Assembly (NCBI GenBank): GCA_964017235.1
Contig: OZ024927.1
Span: 22,835,160 to 22,899,159, forward strand
DNA length: 64,000 nt
Source of the DNA: Sabellastarte sp. h YS-2021
Taxonomy: Eukaryota; Annelida; Polychaeta; Sabellida; Sabellidae
Direction of reading: 5' to 3'
The notes below the pieces were generated by a model. It saw nothing but the letters and a program-made list of their open reading frames with translations, had not been told where the DNA came from and made no database searches. Numbering within the stretch: position 1 is the stretch's first letter; each line of letters opens with the position of its first letter. This document shows, one piece after another, positions 53,160 to 64,000 of this stretch. Position numbers and translations under genes: made by a program.

Positions 53160-53317
53160 GTGCCTCCAACTTCAAAATGGCAGATTCATTAGGGGCTCAA
53201 ACAGGATGACCAATGAGTGACCAATCAAACTGGACCACGTGTGTCTGGTGAAAACCAAAATAAATTAAGGTAGAAACAACTTCCCCAGAACTGAACTGCC
53301 CCACACCTACATGTGGC
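53160..53317 (-). repeat. E5 repeat A1 (5' terminal)
   Basis: Matches 48510-48667. The element end is near 53317-53320 (GGCCACATGTAGG on minus); the flank GAAATTTCTCTG is unrelated. Confidence 0.85.
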
Positions 53318-53320
53318 CCC

Positions 53321-53820
53321 GAAATTTCTCTGTTTTTCCTATTATCACAATAAGGGGAGGGACCTGGCTTCTGTACTTCAGTTAAAAGGTTGTTTTCAGC
53401 CACTGTTTGTTAAGTTTTGGAAACACCATTCAATTGCTGGTAAATTGCTAAACATTGTGGATATGTTTTAACACCCGTTACCTGCCACAAATAACAACAG
53501 TCGGATCTACTCCTTTATTAGGGATGATAAAAGTCACAAATTTAATGTTATGTTAATGTTAAATAGAGGAAACAGTATTTTAAATTGAATTTCAAAAGTA
53601 TTAAATATTCAAATAAAATTTAAAAACTCAATAGGGCTACCATTACTAATTGAAGCTTGGCTACTATAAAGTGACATCTGAACAGTTTTTGGATCCATCT
53701 GAATGATTTACCAACCTTTAATGACAGACTCCAGATGCACAAGATTGCATCATTCAGGGTGTTGCTCTTAACAATAGGTTTCCATCTGCTACAATCTTTT
53801 TATTTTTATTCTAACATTTG
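53321..53820. other. Gene-less interval beside E5
   Basis: AT-rich flank with no recognised feature; possibly an eroded 3' part of the LINE fragment that follows. Confidence 0.4.
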
Positions 53821-54340
53821 ACACAGGGTTGGTTAAGGGTTTGCTTTTGTTGCCTTGATAATTAAACGTCTGGTCACTATTTTGTTACCATTTGAATTAC
53901 AGATCCCTTTGGTGAAATGCCTGATGCCATTGTTCTGATGAATGTCAACCTGATACATGAGAGTGCTGCTGTCGCACTTTGACTTCGAAGTAGCCTTTTG
54001 GGGACAGGTGTACAAATAACTGGTTGCCATTAGCATAACAGTGGAAATAAATATCATTTTTCAATAATTTTGCTCAGAGGCCTGGTGTACAGAGAAAACA
54101 AGAGTGGACCTAGCAATGTGCCTTGGGGACCCAGTAAATGAGCTCTCTGACTTCTGACAGTGTAGACTGAACCTTTATTGTCTGATACTGTTTATTGAGA
54201 TAATAGATACAATAGAGTAATGTTGTTCCATGCACATCAAACCAAGAAATCAAGGAGAGTACCGTGGTCTATAGTATCAAAGGCCACAAACAAATCAAGA
54301 AGGATGAGAGAAGTAGGCTAACCACGTGACAATTATATAT
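53821..54340 (-). pseudogene. L2/CR1-like LINE RT fragment
   Basis: Minus-strand frames read LILLDLFVAFDTIDHGTLLDF (54305-54245, RT motif A), QGTLLGPLLFSLYTRPLSKII (54127-54060), then HCYANSYLYTCPQKATSKSK (near 54020, the YxDD region as YANS). It is a separate, older copy from the one at 28.6 kb, of opposite orientation and heavily mutated. Confidence 0.78.
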
Positions 54341-54540
54341 AGACCTAATTTTTAACATACAACAAGTCAGTTTTTTTGCGTGTCCAGACTTATATACAGA
54401 TTTGAGCATATCATCAAGTTGGTTACGATCAATATGATTGTTTAACTGGCCTGCAACTACCCACTTTACAAGTTTTAATGTGAAACAAAGCCCTGAAACA
54501 GGATGATAATTCTGATTCTCACTTGGTAGACATCACATGA

Positions 54541-54810
54541 CTGAGTGAAATTGTGAAAGAACGTCGTTTGAAAATGCTTAGTCACATCCTGAGAATGCCA
54601 GAAGAAAGACTACCAAAAACATCACTAGATTGGACACTTACTGGAGATAAAACAGAAAGGGGCAGAGCATTCACCACCTGGAAAAGAACAATACAATAAT
54701 ATCTGTGAGACAAATAGTTGGGTAGAGTCCAAGAATATAGCTGCTGACAGAGTCAAATGGAGAGTTGTTGGTACCCAGTGTTCCAACCAGAACTGGAGGA
54801 ACTAAAGACA
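54541..54810 (+). pseudogene. LINE 3'-terminal coding fragment
   Basis: Plus-strand frames read EIVKERRLKMLSHILRMPEERLPK, then DWTLTGDKTERGRAFTTWKRTI, and after stops NIAADRVKWRVVGTQCSN. R-RLKWLGHV-RM, KRGRP-TTW and AADR-WR are hallmarks of the C-terminus of a class of animal non-LTR ORF2 proteins (seen in RTE/BovB- and Jockey-type elements). Only about 90 codons remain. Confidence 0.7.
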
Positions 54811-55261
54811 TGACATCATAATAAGAGGAGTAACAAATACCTTCTTCAACCTATGTGGAAAATAACTCTCAGCCAGCAACACATTTACCAACTGAGTTAC
54901 AGATGACAAAAGTAGGTCAATACATTCTTTAACAAGGAAGGTAGGGATTGCATCCAGTAGATGATATTGGGAACTACACTTTGAGACACTATATTGAAGT
55001 TAGAGAAACTGGGAGGAACTGAAATTGGTGAGCCAGTTGTAGAAGATGTATTTGGAAAGCATTGTGTATATTGCTGATTTCCTTAGAGAAACAGTAAGCA
55101 AACTTGTTTGCAAGAAACTTAGACTGCTGCAGATGAAAGAACCTATGAAGAGTCTGATGACAAACCTGGCCAGAAATTTCTCGAATTTTGACAATTATCA
55201 GTTATTAGTGTTCTAAATTTACTGTATTGCATCACAATGAGAACCTTTATTATATTGTGAC
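54811..55261. other. Gene-less interval
   Basis: No feature recognised apart from uninformative short frames. Confidence 0.4.
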
Positions 55262-55425
55262 AAGTACTTAAAAGGACAGAGGAAGCCAGCCCATACAGCT
55301 GGACAAGGCTTTCCACTGACACTCAAGTACTAGCTTTTCTACTTCATGTCAGGCCGGGATTCCAACTCCAATCTCAGAGACAGGAGGTGTGTTACCTGTG
55401 TTGCAGCATAGCCGTGTTCTGTACT
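55262..55425 (-). mobile_element. Old copy of the tRNA-derived SINE
   Basis: Aligns with the SINE at 18350-18585: GGACAGAGGAA with CCAG, TACTAGCTTTTCTACTT, GGCCGGGATTCCAACTCC (box B region) and CAATCTCAGAGACAGGAGG with GTGTTACC (box A side). About 25-30 percent diverged; no target duplication seen. Confidence 0.65.
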
Positions 55426-55969
55426 GTAATCAAATAATTATGTTACTCATGACTGAAGTGCAGTCTGTCTTTACAATATAAATCTACTCTATTGAGACCT
55501 GACTGTCAACCATGAGGCTTTGATTAAGGTCTCTTGTGATAAGGGTGTGTTTGCGTCAAGCAGGCCACCAAGATCTTTGATATATTGGTAATATAATTCA
55601 ATAGCAGCATTTTTTGACTATCACAAATATATGCTAGAAATATTTGCATATCGGTTTTAAGGTATCTCACAAATGGTCTTGTTACATATCATAGCAGATG
55701 TATGTGAGCCGTTTAGAATCACCAGACTGCATGTGAGAAGAAATATACTTCTCTTTAAATATTTTCAGCTTAGATTTAGAATCATATGTTTTATGGTCAA
55801 AGTGTGTGAAATTTTTTTTCAAAGAAGGGGAGAAATCTTCAAAAGATCCGTTTAATGGAGAAGACTAAACGAGGTAAGAAGGTCAGTGGAAGTGGATGAA
55901 CATGTCAATATTTTTTCCTATAGATGACATCATGTACAGATCTGTACATAAATAAAAACAACACTTTGG

Positions 55970-56260
55970 CAACAGTTTTGCTTTTGATGCTCCCATGGTT
56001 TGGAATGATTTGCCTTATGAGGTCTGTTCTGCCCCAACTCTCAGCTGTTTCAGAAAAAGGTTAAAATCATATCTCTTCAAAAATTCCCAACTTAGCAACT
56101 TAGCATACACTCTATCAGCATCTCCGTAGTAATGGACGATACCATAATGATAAATGATTTTTTTAATTGGATTTTGGTGTTTTTTGTCTTAGTGTCTGCC
56201 TGGCAGAGATTAAGCGCCATAAATGTACAGAAAAGGATAGAATAGAAAAGAATCACACTG
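55970..56260 (+). pseudogene. L2/CR1-like LINE 3' end
   Basis: FDAPMVWNDLPYEVCSAPTL and SCFRKRLKSYLFKN at 55978-56085 are the typical C-terminal tail of L2/CR1 RT proteins (LWNSLPxxVRxAxSLxxFKxxLKTHLF). The 3' UTR ends GAGATTAAGCGCCATAAATG near 56220, then an A-rich tail. A 5'-truncated copy. Confidence 0.78.
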
Positions 56261-56399
56261 GAAAGAAAACACAACATTAACAGAACAGAATAAATTACTA
56301 ATAGTGTTGGACATTTAAAGATATTTAGAGTGTCATTCGTTACATTACATTTGACCGTTTTGTTAGGAAAGTGTGAATGTTACACTACACTTTCTTATA

Positions 56400-56675
56400 G
56401 CAAAAACTAACCTCACACTGGCTTCAGAAACTTGACAATCCAGCCCATAAGTTCCCACTCCCCAGAGGTCCCCCCAAGACAAGAAAACAATAATTGGGAT
56501 TATTATTATTAAAGTAAATGTGACTACTAAATGAACTTGTAAAATGTTAAGATATATATACGTATATGCAATGATGTAGATAACACAGTGAATTACACAA
56601 GAACAATACATCACCCCTCACCCCTGTCATCACACTAGCTCCAGAAGCTTGACAATCCAGCCCATAAGTTCCTAC
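56400..56675. repeat. Local direct repeat of about 45 bp
   Basis: CTTGACAATCCAGCCCATAA with flanking text (TCACACTGGCTTCAGAA / TCACACTAGCTCCAGAA) occurs at about 56413-56455 and 56628-56670. Between them, GACAAGAAAACAATAATTGGG is the inverted counterpart of a block near 20605-20630. Confidence 0.75.
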
Positions 56676-59600
56676 TTGCACTTTATAATAGTCGCGGGTT
56701 CTCTTTCTTTATGCTTGTCTGTATTTATTATTAGTTACACCAGGAGATATTAATTACACATATATACTTACCTACTAATTAGCAAAATATACTCATATTT
56801 GCAGGATATACCAGACTATTATTCTCCGTAATCATTCATGTTATTTCTTTCAAGATATCTCATCTAATGGCTTGTCTAATAAACGGACAAGTCCTCTCTA
56901 ATTAGAAGTGTGGCTCAGTATGCTGAAGCTATCTTAATGCGGCGTGATATCCATTGGTTTATTTATTATTTTTTTTATTTGAGAATATTGACTGGAACGT
57001 TCAAGCATATTATCAGTCAAGTTAATAGCAATGAGAGTCATTTCATTTGAGTATTAGCCAAATTTTGGAAGCTTAGTCATGTCACTGATTTTACAGGTCA
57101 TATAACTCACTTATTGGTTTCAAACGCAATTTCCAATATACGTGGAGAAGCTAACACAACTACTCCCCACCTATAATACTTTGGGTGAAGATGCCTTTCC
57201 AGTAGTATTAGAAGACCTTACTTCTAAGATTAAGTAAACCATAATTCTCTGGCCCAGGCCACCCTTAGTAACTACTAATGCATGTGTAGTACATAGTGTG
57301 TTAATAAAAGTTATTGCTTCAGCTTTATTTCTCCCTGACCTCTCACTTTGCGGTCTTTAAATTTATAATGATTTTGTTTTGACTTTGGCATTGCTGTAAC
57401 ATTTGACCTTGTAATAGGTTACTGTTGAAGTAGTGTACTTAGTTTCAGGGTTACTGAGCTACTTTTACTTTGTCATAAAATCTAATTGCATGCAAGCGAA
57501 CTTTCATGGGGCTTAGTATCTGCCCTAGCAGATTCTTAAGGCATATGCGCACAAAACCAGTTCGATAAGAACCAAGATGATTTAATCCAAATATTCAGCT
57601 GAAAATGCACTGACGAACATTATCTATACAATTGACAATGATAGGAGCTGATATAGCTTAGCTTTCATCTTAAAGAATCCACTATATAACCTTACCATTT
57701 CACATAGAACTGCAGTTAATTGACTGAACATTCCCGATATCTGATCCGTTTTGACAATGTTTTTAATACTATCAGTTGGTATTATTTTTGACACTATCAT
57801 ATCAGTTTGATGAGTAAGGCTTTAAAGCAATCTTATCACTCAACCACCAAAATGCAATAGTGTACGTATTCATGTGTGCAGATGCAGTATGCAGCTTTCC
57901 GATGTTGCTTGCATGTGAACTTGTTTTAATTTGGAGGCCAAAAATTAACATTTATAGACTACTTTCCTTAATTGATCATATCTTCCTTATATGTGAATAT
58001 ATGTCCTTTCTTGCTCGTGGGATTTTGTGACTGTGCTACAAATTAAGCCTTACTTGAAAATTAATGAAAGGCACACCTACAAACTGCACACAAGCAAACA
58101 CCCCTTCTAAAGATACTCTTATATCCTGCAGTACAACTTTCAGCACGTACAGATCGTATTATTTTTTGTAAAATTTGCAGCTGTGGTCAGTTTGTGGTAA
58201 AGTAGATGTATTCAAGTGTGTCTTACAAAGAAAGCTGTGTGATAGTTATTTCTAGCACCATGCAGAAATTAATTTGCATATAAATATCTTCTCTATGTTC
58301 ATGGCGTGCTGACAATACAGACTATGTGGATATCCTGTGCATGTAACTTCAAAGTCAGTATATTTTGGCCATGGCCTTCATGTATGTACATGTGTTTTGG
58401 GATGTAAGAGAGGCTTTAAAAACTATACTGTTTAAAGTTTTTTTTACCAGGAGTGAATTTGCAAGCTGCATACCGCATACATAAATGTTGATACTTACAC
58501 TTAGGTAGCAGGTTTTTAAAGCTAAACTTAAACTGATTTGTAGCTCATCTATTACTGATCCTATTTTCAGACTGAAAATTTGAAACTAGACCAAAGAACT
58601 TAATATTTTTTCCAGACTAACCGTGGGAAGTATATCCTTTGGTCACTCGATTAGTCTAGTCATGAGATCAATCTCCTTTGACTTCCCCAAACAAACCCCA
58701 ATTGAAAAGATTCTACCATAAAACTTTCATCATCTATTTCCCTATATGCAAATTGAGTCAATCTGAAACCATAGAATTCCCATTTGAAGACAAGTACTAC
58801 ATCAATATAAACAAGTTTGTCACTAGCTATGGAAGCCTATCAGTAACATCAGTGCAACAAAATATGGTATTTTGTTTCCTGTTTTTTAACAAAGAGCTGT
58901 CTCAGTTAAACAAAATGTTTATTCTCTGTTTAAAATGAGTTATTTTGTGATAATTCTTTTTAACTCTGTTTGACGAGACAGTATCTTTCAAAAATAGGAA
59001 ACAATAAATCTTTCCTGTGATTCAAAGCTAAAGTTGGGGTTTCACTTCCTGTTCAACAGCCAGGATCACTTGTAGGTAAGAGTCCAACCCACACAGAGGT
59101 GACAGTCTGTGATTAGGTACCAAAGTGGTAATCACTAGGCCCTTGAGGACCTATTTTTTCTGCAATTATGATTTGCTTTCTCCTTATGATAAGACAGTAT
59201 TTTCAGAGATGAATAAACACAAATGTATCTAAAAATTATGAGGTTCTACATCGTACTTACAAAATAACAAAAATTTAAAAACAAAAAATCCAATATTTAT
59301 TACTTATGTTACTGTTGGAACTTTAATTGGTGATCTCCTAAGGAAACTTGGGAAGGAGTGGAGTGTTAATAGCTTTTTGTTGCCACCAGATAATGGGTTG
59401 TAACAATATTTTCTTGTTTTCTCAAAATGACATTTAGTTATCTCTTGAAGGAACAATATAGTACCTTGAGAGAATGACTCACTACCACCTGGTATCAACT
59501 TACTATGTCGTAAATTAATATAATATAAAATACTCCATCCATTGCTATGTCACATAAGGGATTCCATATTCAATAACTGGCAACCCGATCAGAGGAAAAT

Positions 59601-61417
59601 TACCAATTGTAACTAAAACTGGGAGACTAAGTTTAAAAATAATAGAAAAAAATGTGATATACTTTGTAAAACTTACAGCACGGGATAGAAATTTATATTT
59701 TTATTCTTGCAGTTATCCAACATCTTCAAAGTCATCTATTGGACAGATATCTTCATTTTTATTCTTGGAAAATTTTCATTCTGTTCTTAGAAAGACCTTT
59801 CTGAAAGCCCCTCATTGCCACAATGGACCTACTGGGAAACAGGGCTTCATTAAATCACTTCAGATCAACTGTAACAAAACAAGTCGAGGGAAACTGTCCC
59901 CATGTTTATTGCATTCCACTAATGCTAAATCAGAGAACTGCCTAAAGCTTTATTGCTTTATGTCTCCAATATCATCTAGGGACACTTAAGTAAGAACATT
60001 ACTTGCATAATTTGAAAGTTTTTTGTCACGTCGATTTATGTCAGTAAAGATAGATTCTGTTTGGCCTATCATATTATGTTCATTCTATTGCAATCAATCA
60101 ATTGAGATAGCCAATCAATTGAGATTGTTTTTAATCACTTAAAAATACATTATGGCTTAAATATCAAGTTGAAATGGCCAAATCACTGGTTTAATGAAAA
60201 CTAGTGGTATTGAGCACTAGCTTTACCCAAGTGACATAAATTTACAAATATTATCACTAGTAAAGACATAAAATGACTTCAGTATGTCGATGACTGTATT
60301 TGTGTTGACTTTTTGAGTGATACCATTTGAGAAATGTACTTCCCAAGGGTTATAGTTGTTTAGAAATATGCAAAATAAGCCATATTTACCTAATGAATGC
60401 AAGTAATAGTTGTGATATGTGTTCATAGTTAGACTAAATATAAAAACTTCAGTTTTTAATTTGAGATTTCTCTACCATTTCTGAGTGAATTGTGATGCAA
60501 CAAACACACAACCACAGCTTTTTAATGGTGTATGTAGCAATTTTGTAGTTGTTAACAATATTTGCGAAAATTTATCACTTGCTCACACAAAATTAGCAAA
60601 AATAATCTAAAGTGAGAGGCATTAAGAACAAAGAAAAATATGATCCGGTATTTAGTATCTGCGAGAACAAATAATTTAAAAAAAAACATCACCTATCCAG
60701 TGGTAGGTGTTTGATCCATGATTGTATCTGTTACTATTTATCAGATTAAAATGAAAACAATCTGTAGATTCTGCCTTTAACACATTGTGGGCTACCTGCA
60801 AGGACTGGCTCACATAATCCCAGTTCCTAACTGCCCATTTCGGTTTCACAGCCATTATTGGTCCATACAGTAAGTTAAATTTCTTTACTTTTATTTGCAC
60901 ATCACTAGAGGTACAAGATAGACCTCACAAACATGTTTGATATTTCACCGACCCTCCATGATTCTGTATCTGGACCTTGGCTCTACCCACCTGGTAACTG
61001 TCCTATCATGGATCTCTATGGCTTGTCTGTCCACTTCTTGTCTTGTTCTATACTGTTACCGTCTTGTCTGGAAGAACTTCCCAGCCTGTCATGGTTAACT
61101 ACCAGGCCTCCACCTTCCAACAGACTGTACATACAAACTGACCGCACTTGAAATGAAACCAGCCTGTCGTAAACATTACTGACCTGACAAGTCTTCAACT
61201 GTAACATATTATGACAAGCCATAAACAGAAACCGACAAGGCCTTTAAAGCAACAGACAAGCTGGGAACTGTTTAGGACAAGCCAGCCTCATTTTACTGAC
61301 CCACTGCGAGTTGGTTTGCGCAATGCATCATTTGGAATCGTGCATGCAGTATTTCAAGATAGGAGTTTGTTTTAGGCAGGCACATCTCAATCGGACTCAA
61401 GACAAAAGAAGGGACAC
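56676..61417. other. Gene-less interval
   Basis: No gene is supported across these 4.7 kb. Open frames at 58678-58938 and 59654-59989 are the longest but show no domain, no biased composition and no splice context I can trust. A degenerate tRNA-like stretch lies near 59080-59150 (CAAAGTGGTAATCACTAGGCC). The part after about 60900 may already belong to the Harbinger transposon. Confidence 0.45.
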
Positions 61418-62400
61418 ATGACCAACATCTACCTGATGGACTCAAATGAGGAGTATATTGTACACTTTGTGAAGCACCACAAGGAGTTGTACGACAAAAC
61501 TAATGAACATTTTAAGGACAAAGCAAGGAAGGAATGTCTCTGGGAGAGGTTCTCCAACAGTCACAAGCTGTCTGTCAAGGTGTGCAAGACCTGGTTTGAG
61601 TTGCAAAAGACACTTTACGGCAAGCTCACACAATCCAAGTCTGGTCAGGCCCCAAAAGAGATGATGGAAAGGTACAACTGGATTCAAGATAAATTTAACT
61701 TTAAGACACATTACACATCACATCAGATGCAAGGGAGTCAGCAAATCATCAGGCTTCAAGTCGCTGTCCCAGGGAGCCAGTGCATCCACTGCCTCAGCAT
61801 GTGACATCTCCAGAGCTTCAACCGACATGGAGAGTATGGAGATTAGCATGTGATCAGACACCACAATACGGCCTTCAGTTGCAAGCTCCAGCACAGTTCT
61901 TCGGTTGACCAGCAGGTCATGGACCAGTTTGCACAGGTTAGAACCATACTGTCAACATTCCTCTGGCCAAGACAGGAGACAACAAGAACAGCCTTCTGCA
62001 AATACCTGACGTCGGAGGTGGAAGCCTTAGAAGATAAAGACTTTCAATCATTCAGAAATGAGGCTGTGAAACATCTAAGCAGCATCTAAAACAGAGAAAG
62101 GAGCTATCAGCACCAGCTGCAAGGGAATACATCTTAACCATTCCAGAGACTCAGATGCCACAAAGCCAGCTCATCCAACCCACCCAGCAGAGCCAAGTGG
62201 CAACCAAAGGACAGCAGCAACCCAGAGGGCAGCCGACTTCCTTTCTAGTAGTTGACAACCAACAGGCTGGACCTTCAATACCACTTACCTTCACACTGAC
62301 CCCGAAGAAGCACTTCAACCCACTGTCAGTTGCCTCTGCCACAGGTGGAGAAAATCAGCACAACATGTCAGGACTCTCAAGCTTCTTTGGGAATCTTTAA
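61418..62400 (+). pseudogene. PIF/Harbinger MADF/Myb-like DNA-binding protein
   Basis: It starts MTNIYLMDSNEEYIVHFVKHH and contains a MADF (Myb/SANT-like) domain in the first about 85 residues: FVKHHKELYDKTNEHFKDKARKECLWERF, VKVCKTWFELQKTLYGKL. A frameshift near 61730 precedes KSSGFKSLSQGASAS and DISRASTDMESMEISM, then a stop. Then DQFAQVRTILSTFLWPRQE, AFCKYLTSEVEALEDKDFQSF and RNEAVKHLSSI form a helical tail, and a Gln/Pro-rich stretch ends ENQHNMSGLSSFFGNL at 62400. Such proteins accompany the DDE transposase in animal PIF/Harbinger elements and help target it to DNA. The facing transposase at 63.5-64 kb supports this. Frameshifts indicate a dead copy. Confidence 0.75.
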
Positions 62401-63470
62401 TCTGTGATGAACTACCAACATATCAACACACCACAGCTGTTTTCACCACCCAGCCTGCAACAGCAAGCCGCCTCTCCTCCAACCACCAACACACAGCAAG
62501 AACATCAGCAGTGACCAGCCCAGCCTCAAGCTCCTCCGCAGTCAGCCAATGCCAAACAGCAGCAGCAGTGGAACCACTGCACTTGCCTCTAATTGGTCCT
62601 TTTCAGGACCACCACTGTCAAACATTTAAAAGTCCTTTTAAGGACCACCCGAATCTTCCAAAAACAATTAATAGCTGCTGTTTAAAAATAAATCCCCAAA
62701 AAGAAGCATTACACAACACAAAATACTTTGCCTCCATAAACACACACAAAAAATGAGTGAATGAATGAATATATGAGTGAAGAAAAATCTAAAGTTAATC
62801 AAAAAACTTCAAAAACTGGACTTAAAAGATTTGGAATTTAGAAAAAAAAACTAAAATTTTGGATTAAAAACTTAAGAAAAAAGAACCTTTGGCCCAAAGA
62901 ACACAGGCAAAGCCAATTAAAGCTTGGCCTGCTCCGAAATTAAAAATTGGCAAAAATGAAAACACTTTGACTCCATGGGGGAAATCTTTTGGCCGTTGGA
63001 TCATACTCTTTAAATTTTGACCCTTGAGAAACTTTTGAGGTTTCCCCCAAAGATATGATGATTTAGAACTTGAAAATGTCTTGCACATGTGCAAGAAAAA
63101 AAAATGAAAAAAAAATTATTCTTTAAAGGGTTATAAATTTTGACTTTTAATGTTGGATATTTTTACATAACTTGGATGGAAGTTTTTTTAACAGGGGACT
63201 TTAACAGGGGATTTTAGTTTGAAATAGTTTTGAAACTTGTTGGAAATGGATTGGATTTGTTTGAAAATTTGTTCGAAATTTGAGCAACACCAGCTTAAAG
63301 CTCTTGGAATAATTGGGTAGTCCTGAAAAAGACTGAGAGATGCCAGCTTCTCCTGCCCCCAGGGTTGTTGGTTGCACATCTCAGATCCTGATCTCTTCCC
63401 AGTCAATGCCCCCACATGATTGAAATAGTCTTTCAGCAGGTATCACTGATATTTGGCCTCCCTCGAAGGA
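62401..63470. other. Region between the two convergent Harbinger genes
   Basis: Contains a Gln/Ser/Ala-rich plus-strand stretch to about 62600, then A-rich DNA with several TTTGGAATT- and GGGGACTTT-like words and no gene. Confidence 0.5.
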
Positions 63471-64000
63471 TTCCTGTAGTTGCATCTGGCACATACACCA
63501 CCTTTTCATTTCATAGGACCGCTACAACATGGTGTGTCATCAGCATGTTGTGCAACACCACACAAGTAAAAACAATGTCGCAAACTTTAGCCTTTGCTCC
63601 ATGGGGCCCAGTAGTACCCTGAATCTACACACTAATATCTCAAACACATTCTCCACCACCCTCCTGCCTCTGGAGATCTGTAGTTCAATATTCTTTCTTG
63701 CCTTGTGAGTTGTCTTCTGCTGTAGGGTTTCACCATCCATGGCATCAAGGCAAATGCGTGGTCACCCAGGAAGAAATAGTGCAAATTTTTACCCTCCCTC
63801 CCCAAGTGGTTCAGGTGGCAGAAGGCCCAAAGTGTCATTCTCTATATAACTTGAAATTACTTCTGTTGACAATCTGTGCAACTGAAGAAGATCCACTTGA
63901 CCCCACATTGACCCAGACGGATCTGTATTCTGCATCGACCAGGGCTAACAGCACCAGGGAAAAGAAGCCCTTGTAGTTGTAATAGTCACTGCCTGATTTC
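63471..64000 (-). pseudogene. PIF/Harbinger DDE transposase (HARBI1-like), C-terminal half, runs off window
   Basis: Minus-strand frames give SGSDYYNYKGFFSLVLLALVD (63993-63930; Asp of the DDE triad in LALVDAEYR), VWVNVGSSGSSSVAQIVNRS, PEPLGEGG, YFFLGDHAFALMPWMVKPYS (second Asp in LGDHAF) and RRQLTRQERILNYR. After a shift comes GRRVVENVFEILVCRFRVLL, with the triad Glu. This motif order is that of the DDE_4 domain of animal Harbinger nucleases. At least two shifts and a stop break it. The N-terminal half should lie right of the window. Confidence 0.85.

Larger units (their letters stand above)
45346..53320 (-). mobile_element. E5: degraded YR retrotransposon with duplicated 3' end
   Basis: On minus: A1 (53317-53160), gag (53063-52470), pol linker (52470-51550), RT (51500-50505), RNase H (50505-49920), recombinase (49873-48955), B1 (48906-48669), A2 (48667-48510), C, B2 (47680-47453), 820 bp flank, partial B1, A (46558-46401), C, B (45580-45346). 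The second A-C-B set derives from the tandem duplication. E5 and E4 share termini and gag N-terminus. All coding parts are broken. The split-repeat and C architecture matches E2 although repeat sequences differ. Confidence 0.88.

Noticed and set aside
59654..59989. 111-codon frame as a host gene
   Set aside because: No recognisable motif, ordinary composition for AT-rich DNA, and isolated.

Overview
The window looks like nuclear DNA of an animal, probably a marine invertebrate such as a mollusc, lancelet or hemichordate. It is AT-rich and has almost no continuous host coding sequence. It contains L1/Tx1-like and L2/CR1-like LINEs, a tRNA-derived SINE, MITEs, a PIF/Harbinger transposon, and five copies of tyrosine-recombinase (YR) retrotransposons of the DIRS/Ngaro/PAT order. 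I found no convincing host gene. The species cannot be fixed from the sequence alone.

The five YR elements are called E1 to E5. E1 (before 1 to 2880, minus) has an intact gag, an open pol N-terminal region and a textbook -1 frameshift signal; it sits in an L1/Tx1-like LINE (2881-3915). E2 (8123-17224, plus) is a decayed full-length element with split direct repeats (A1, then B1-A2-C-B2), interrupted by a 5'-truncated L1/Tx1-like LINE (11557-13499). E3 (30531-41971, minus) is inserted in an L2/CR1-like LINE (28561-30535 plus 41967-42590) and itself carries E4 (about 32839-38310, minus), giving a three-level nest. E5 (45346-53320, minus) is degraded, and its 3' terminal block is duplicated in a 2.1-kb tandem repeat.

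Other content: two palindromes, short tandem repeats and a clean SINE with 14-bp target-site duplications between 17 and 23 kb; an approximately 150-bp tandem repeat interrupted by a MITE with CCCAGTAAACA termini (23.4-24.5 kb); a second MITE with nested inverted repeats (42.7-43.4 kb); LINE and SINE fossils at 53.8-56.7 kb; and at 61.4-64.0 kb the two convergent genes of a PIF/Harbinger transposon (MADF/Myb-like protein on plus, DDE transposase on minus).

The most interesting signals are inside the YR elements. First, E2 and E5 share an approximately 0.8-kb non-coding module (C) between repeats A2 and B2. It starts with a C-rich tract whose complement is a four-run G-quadruplex motif and contains a conserved CACCAT/ATGGTG hairpin. 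Second, E1 and E3 share an A AAA AAC slippery site with a downstream stem-loop between gag and pol. Third, all four elements that reach the recombinase have a polypyrimidine-YAG, resembling a splice acceptor, just upstream of the recombinase reading frame.
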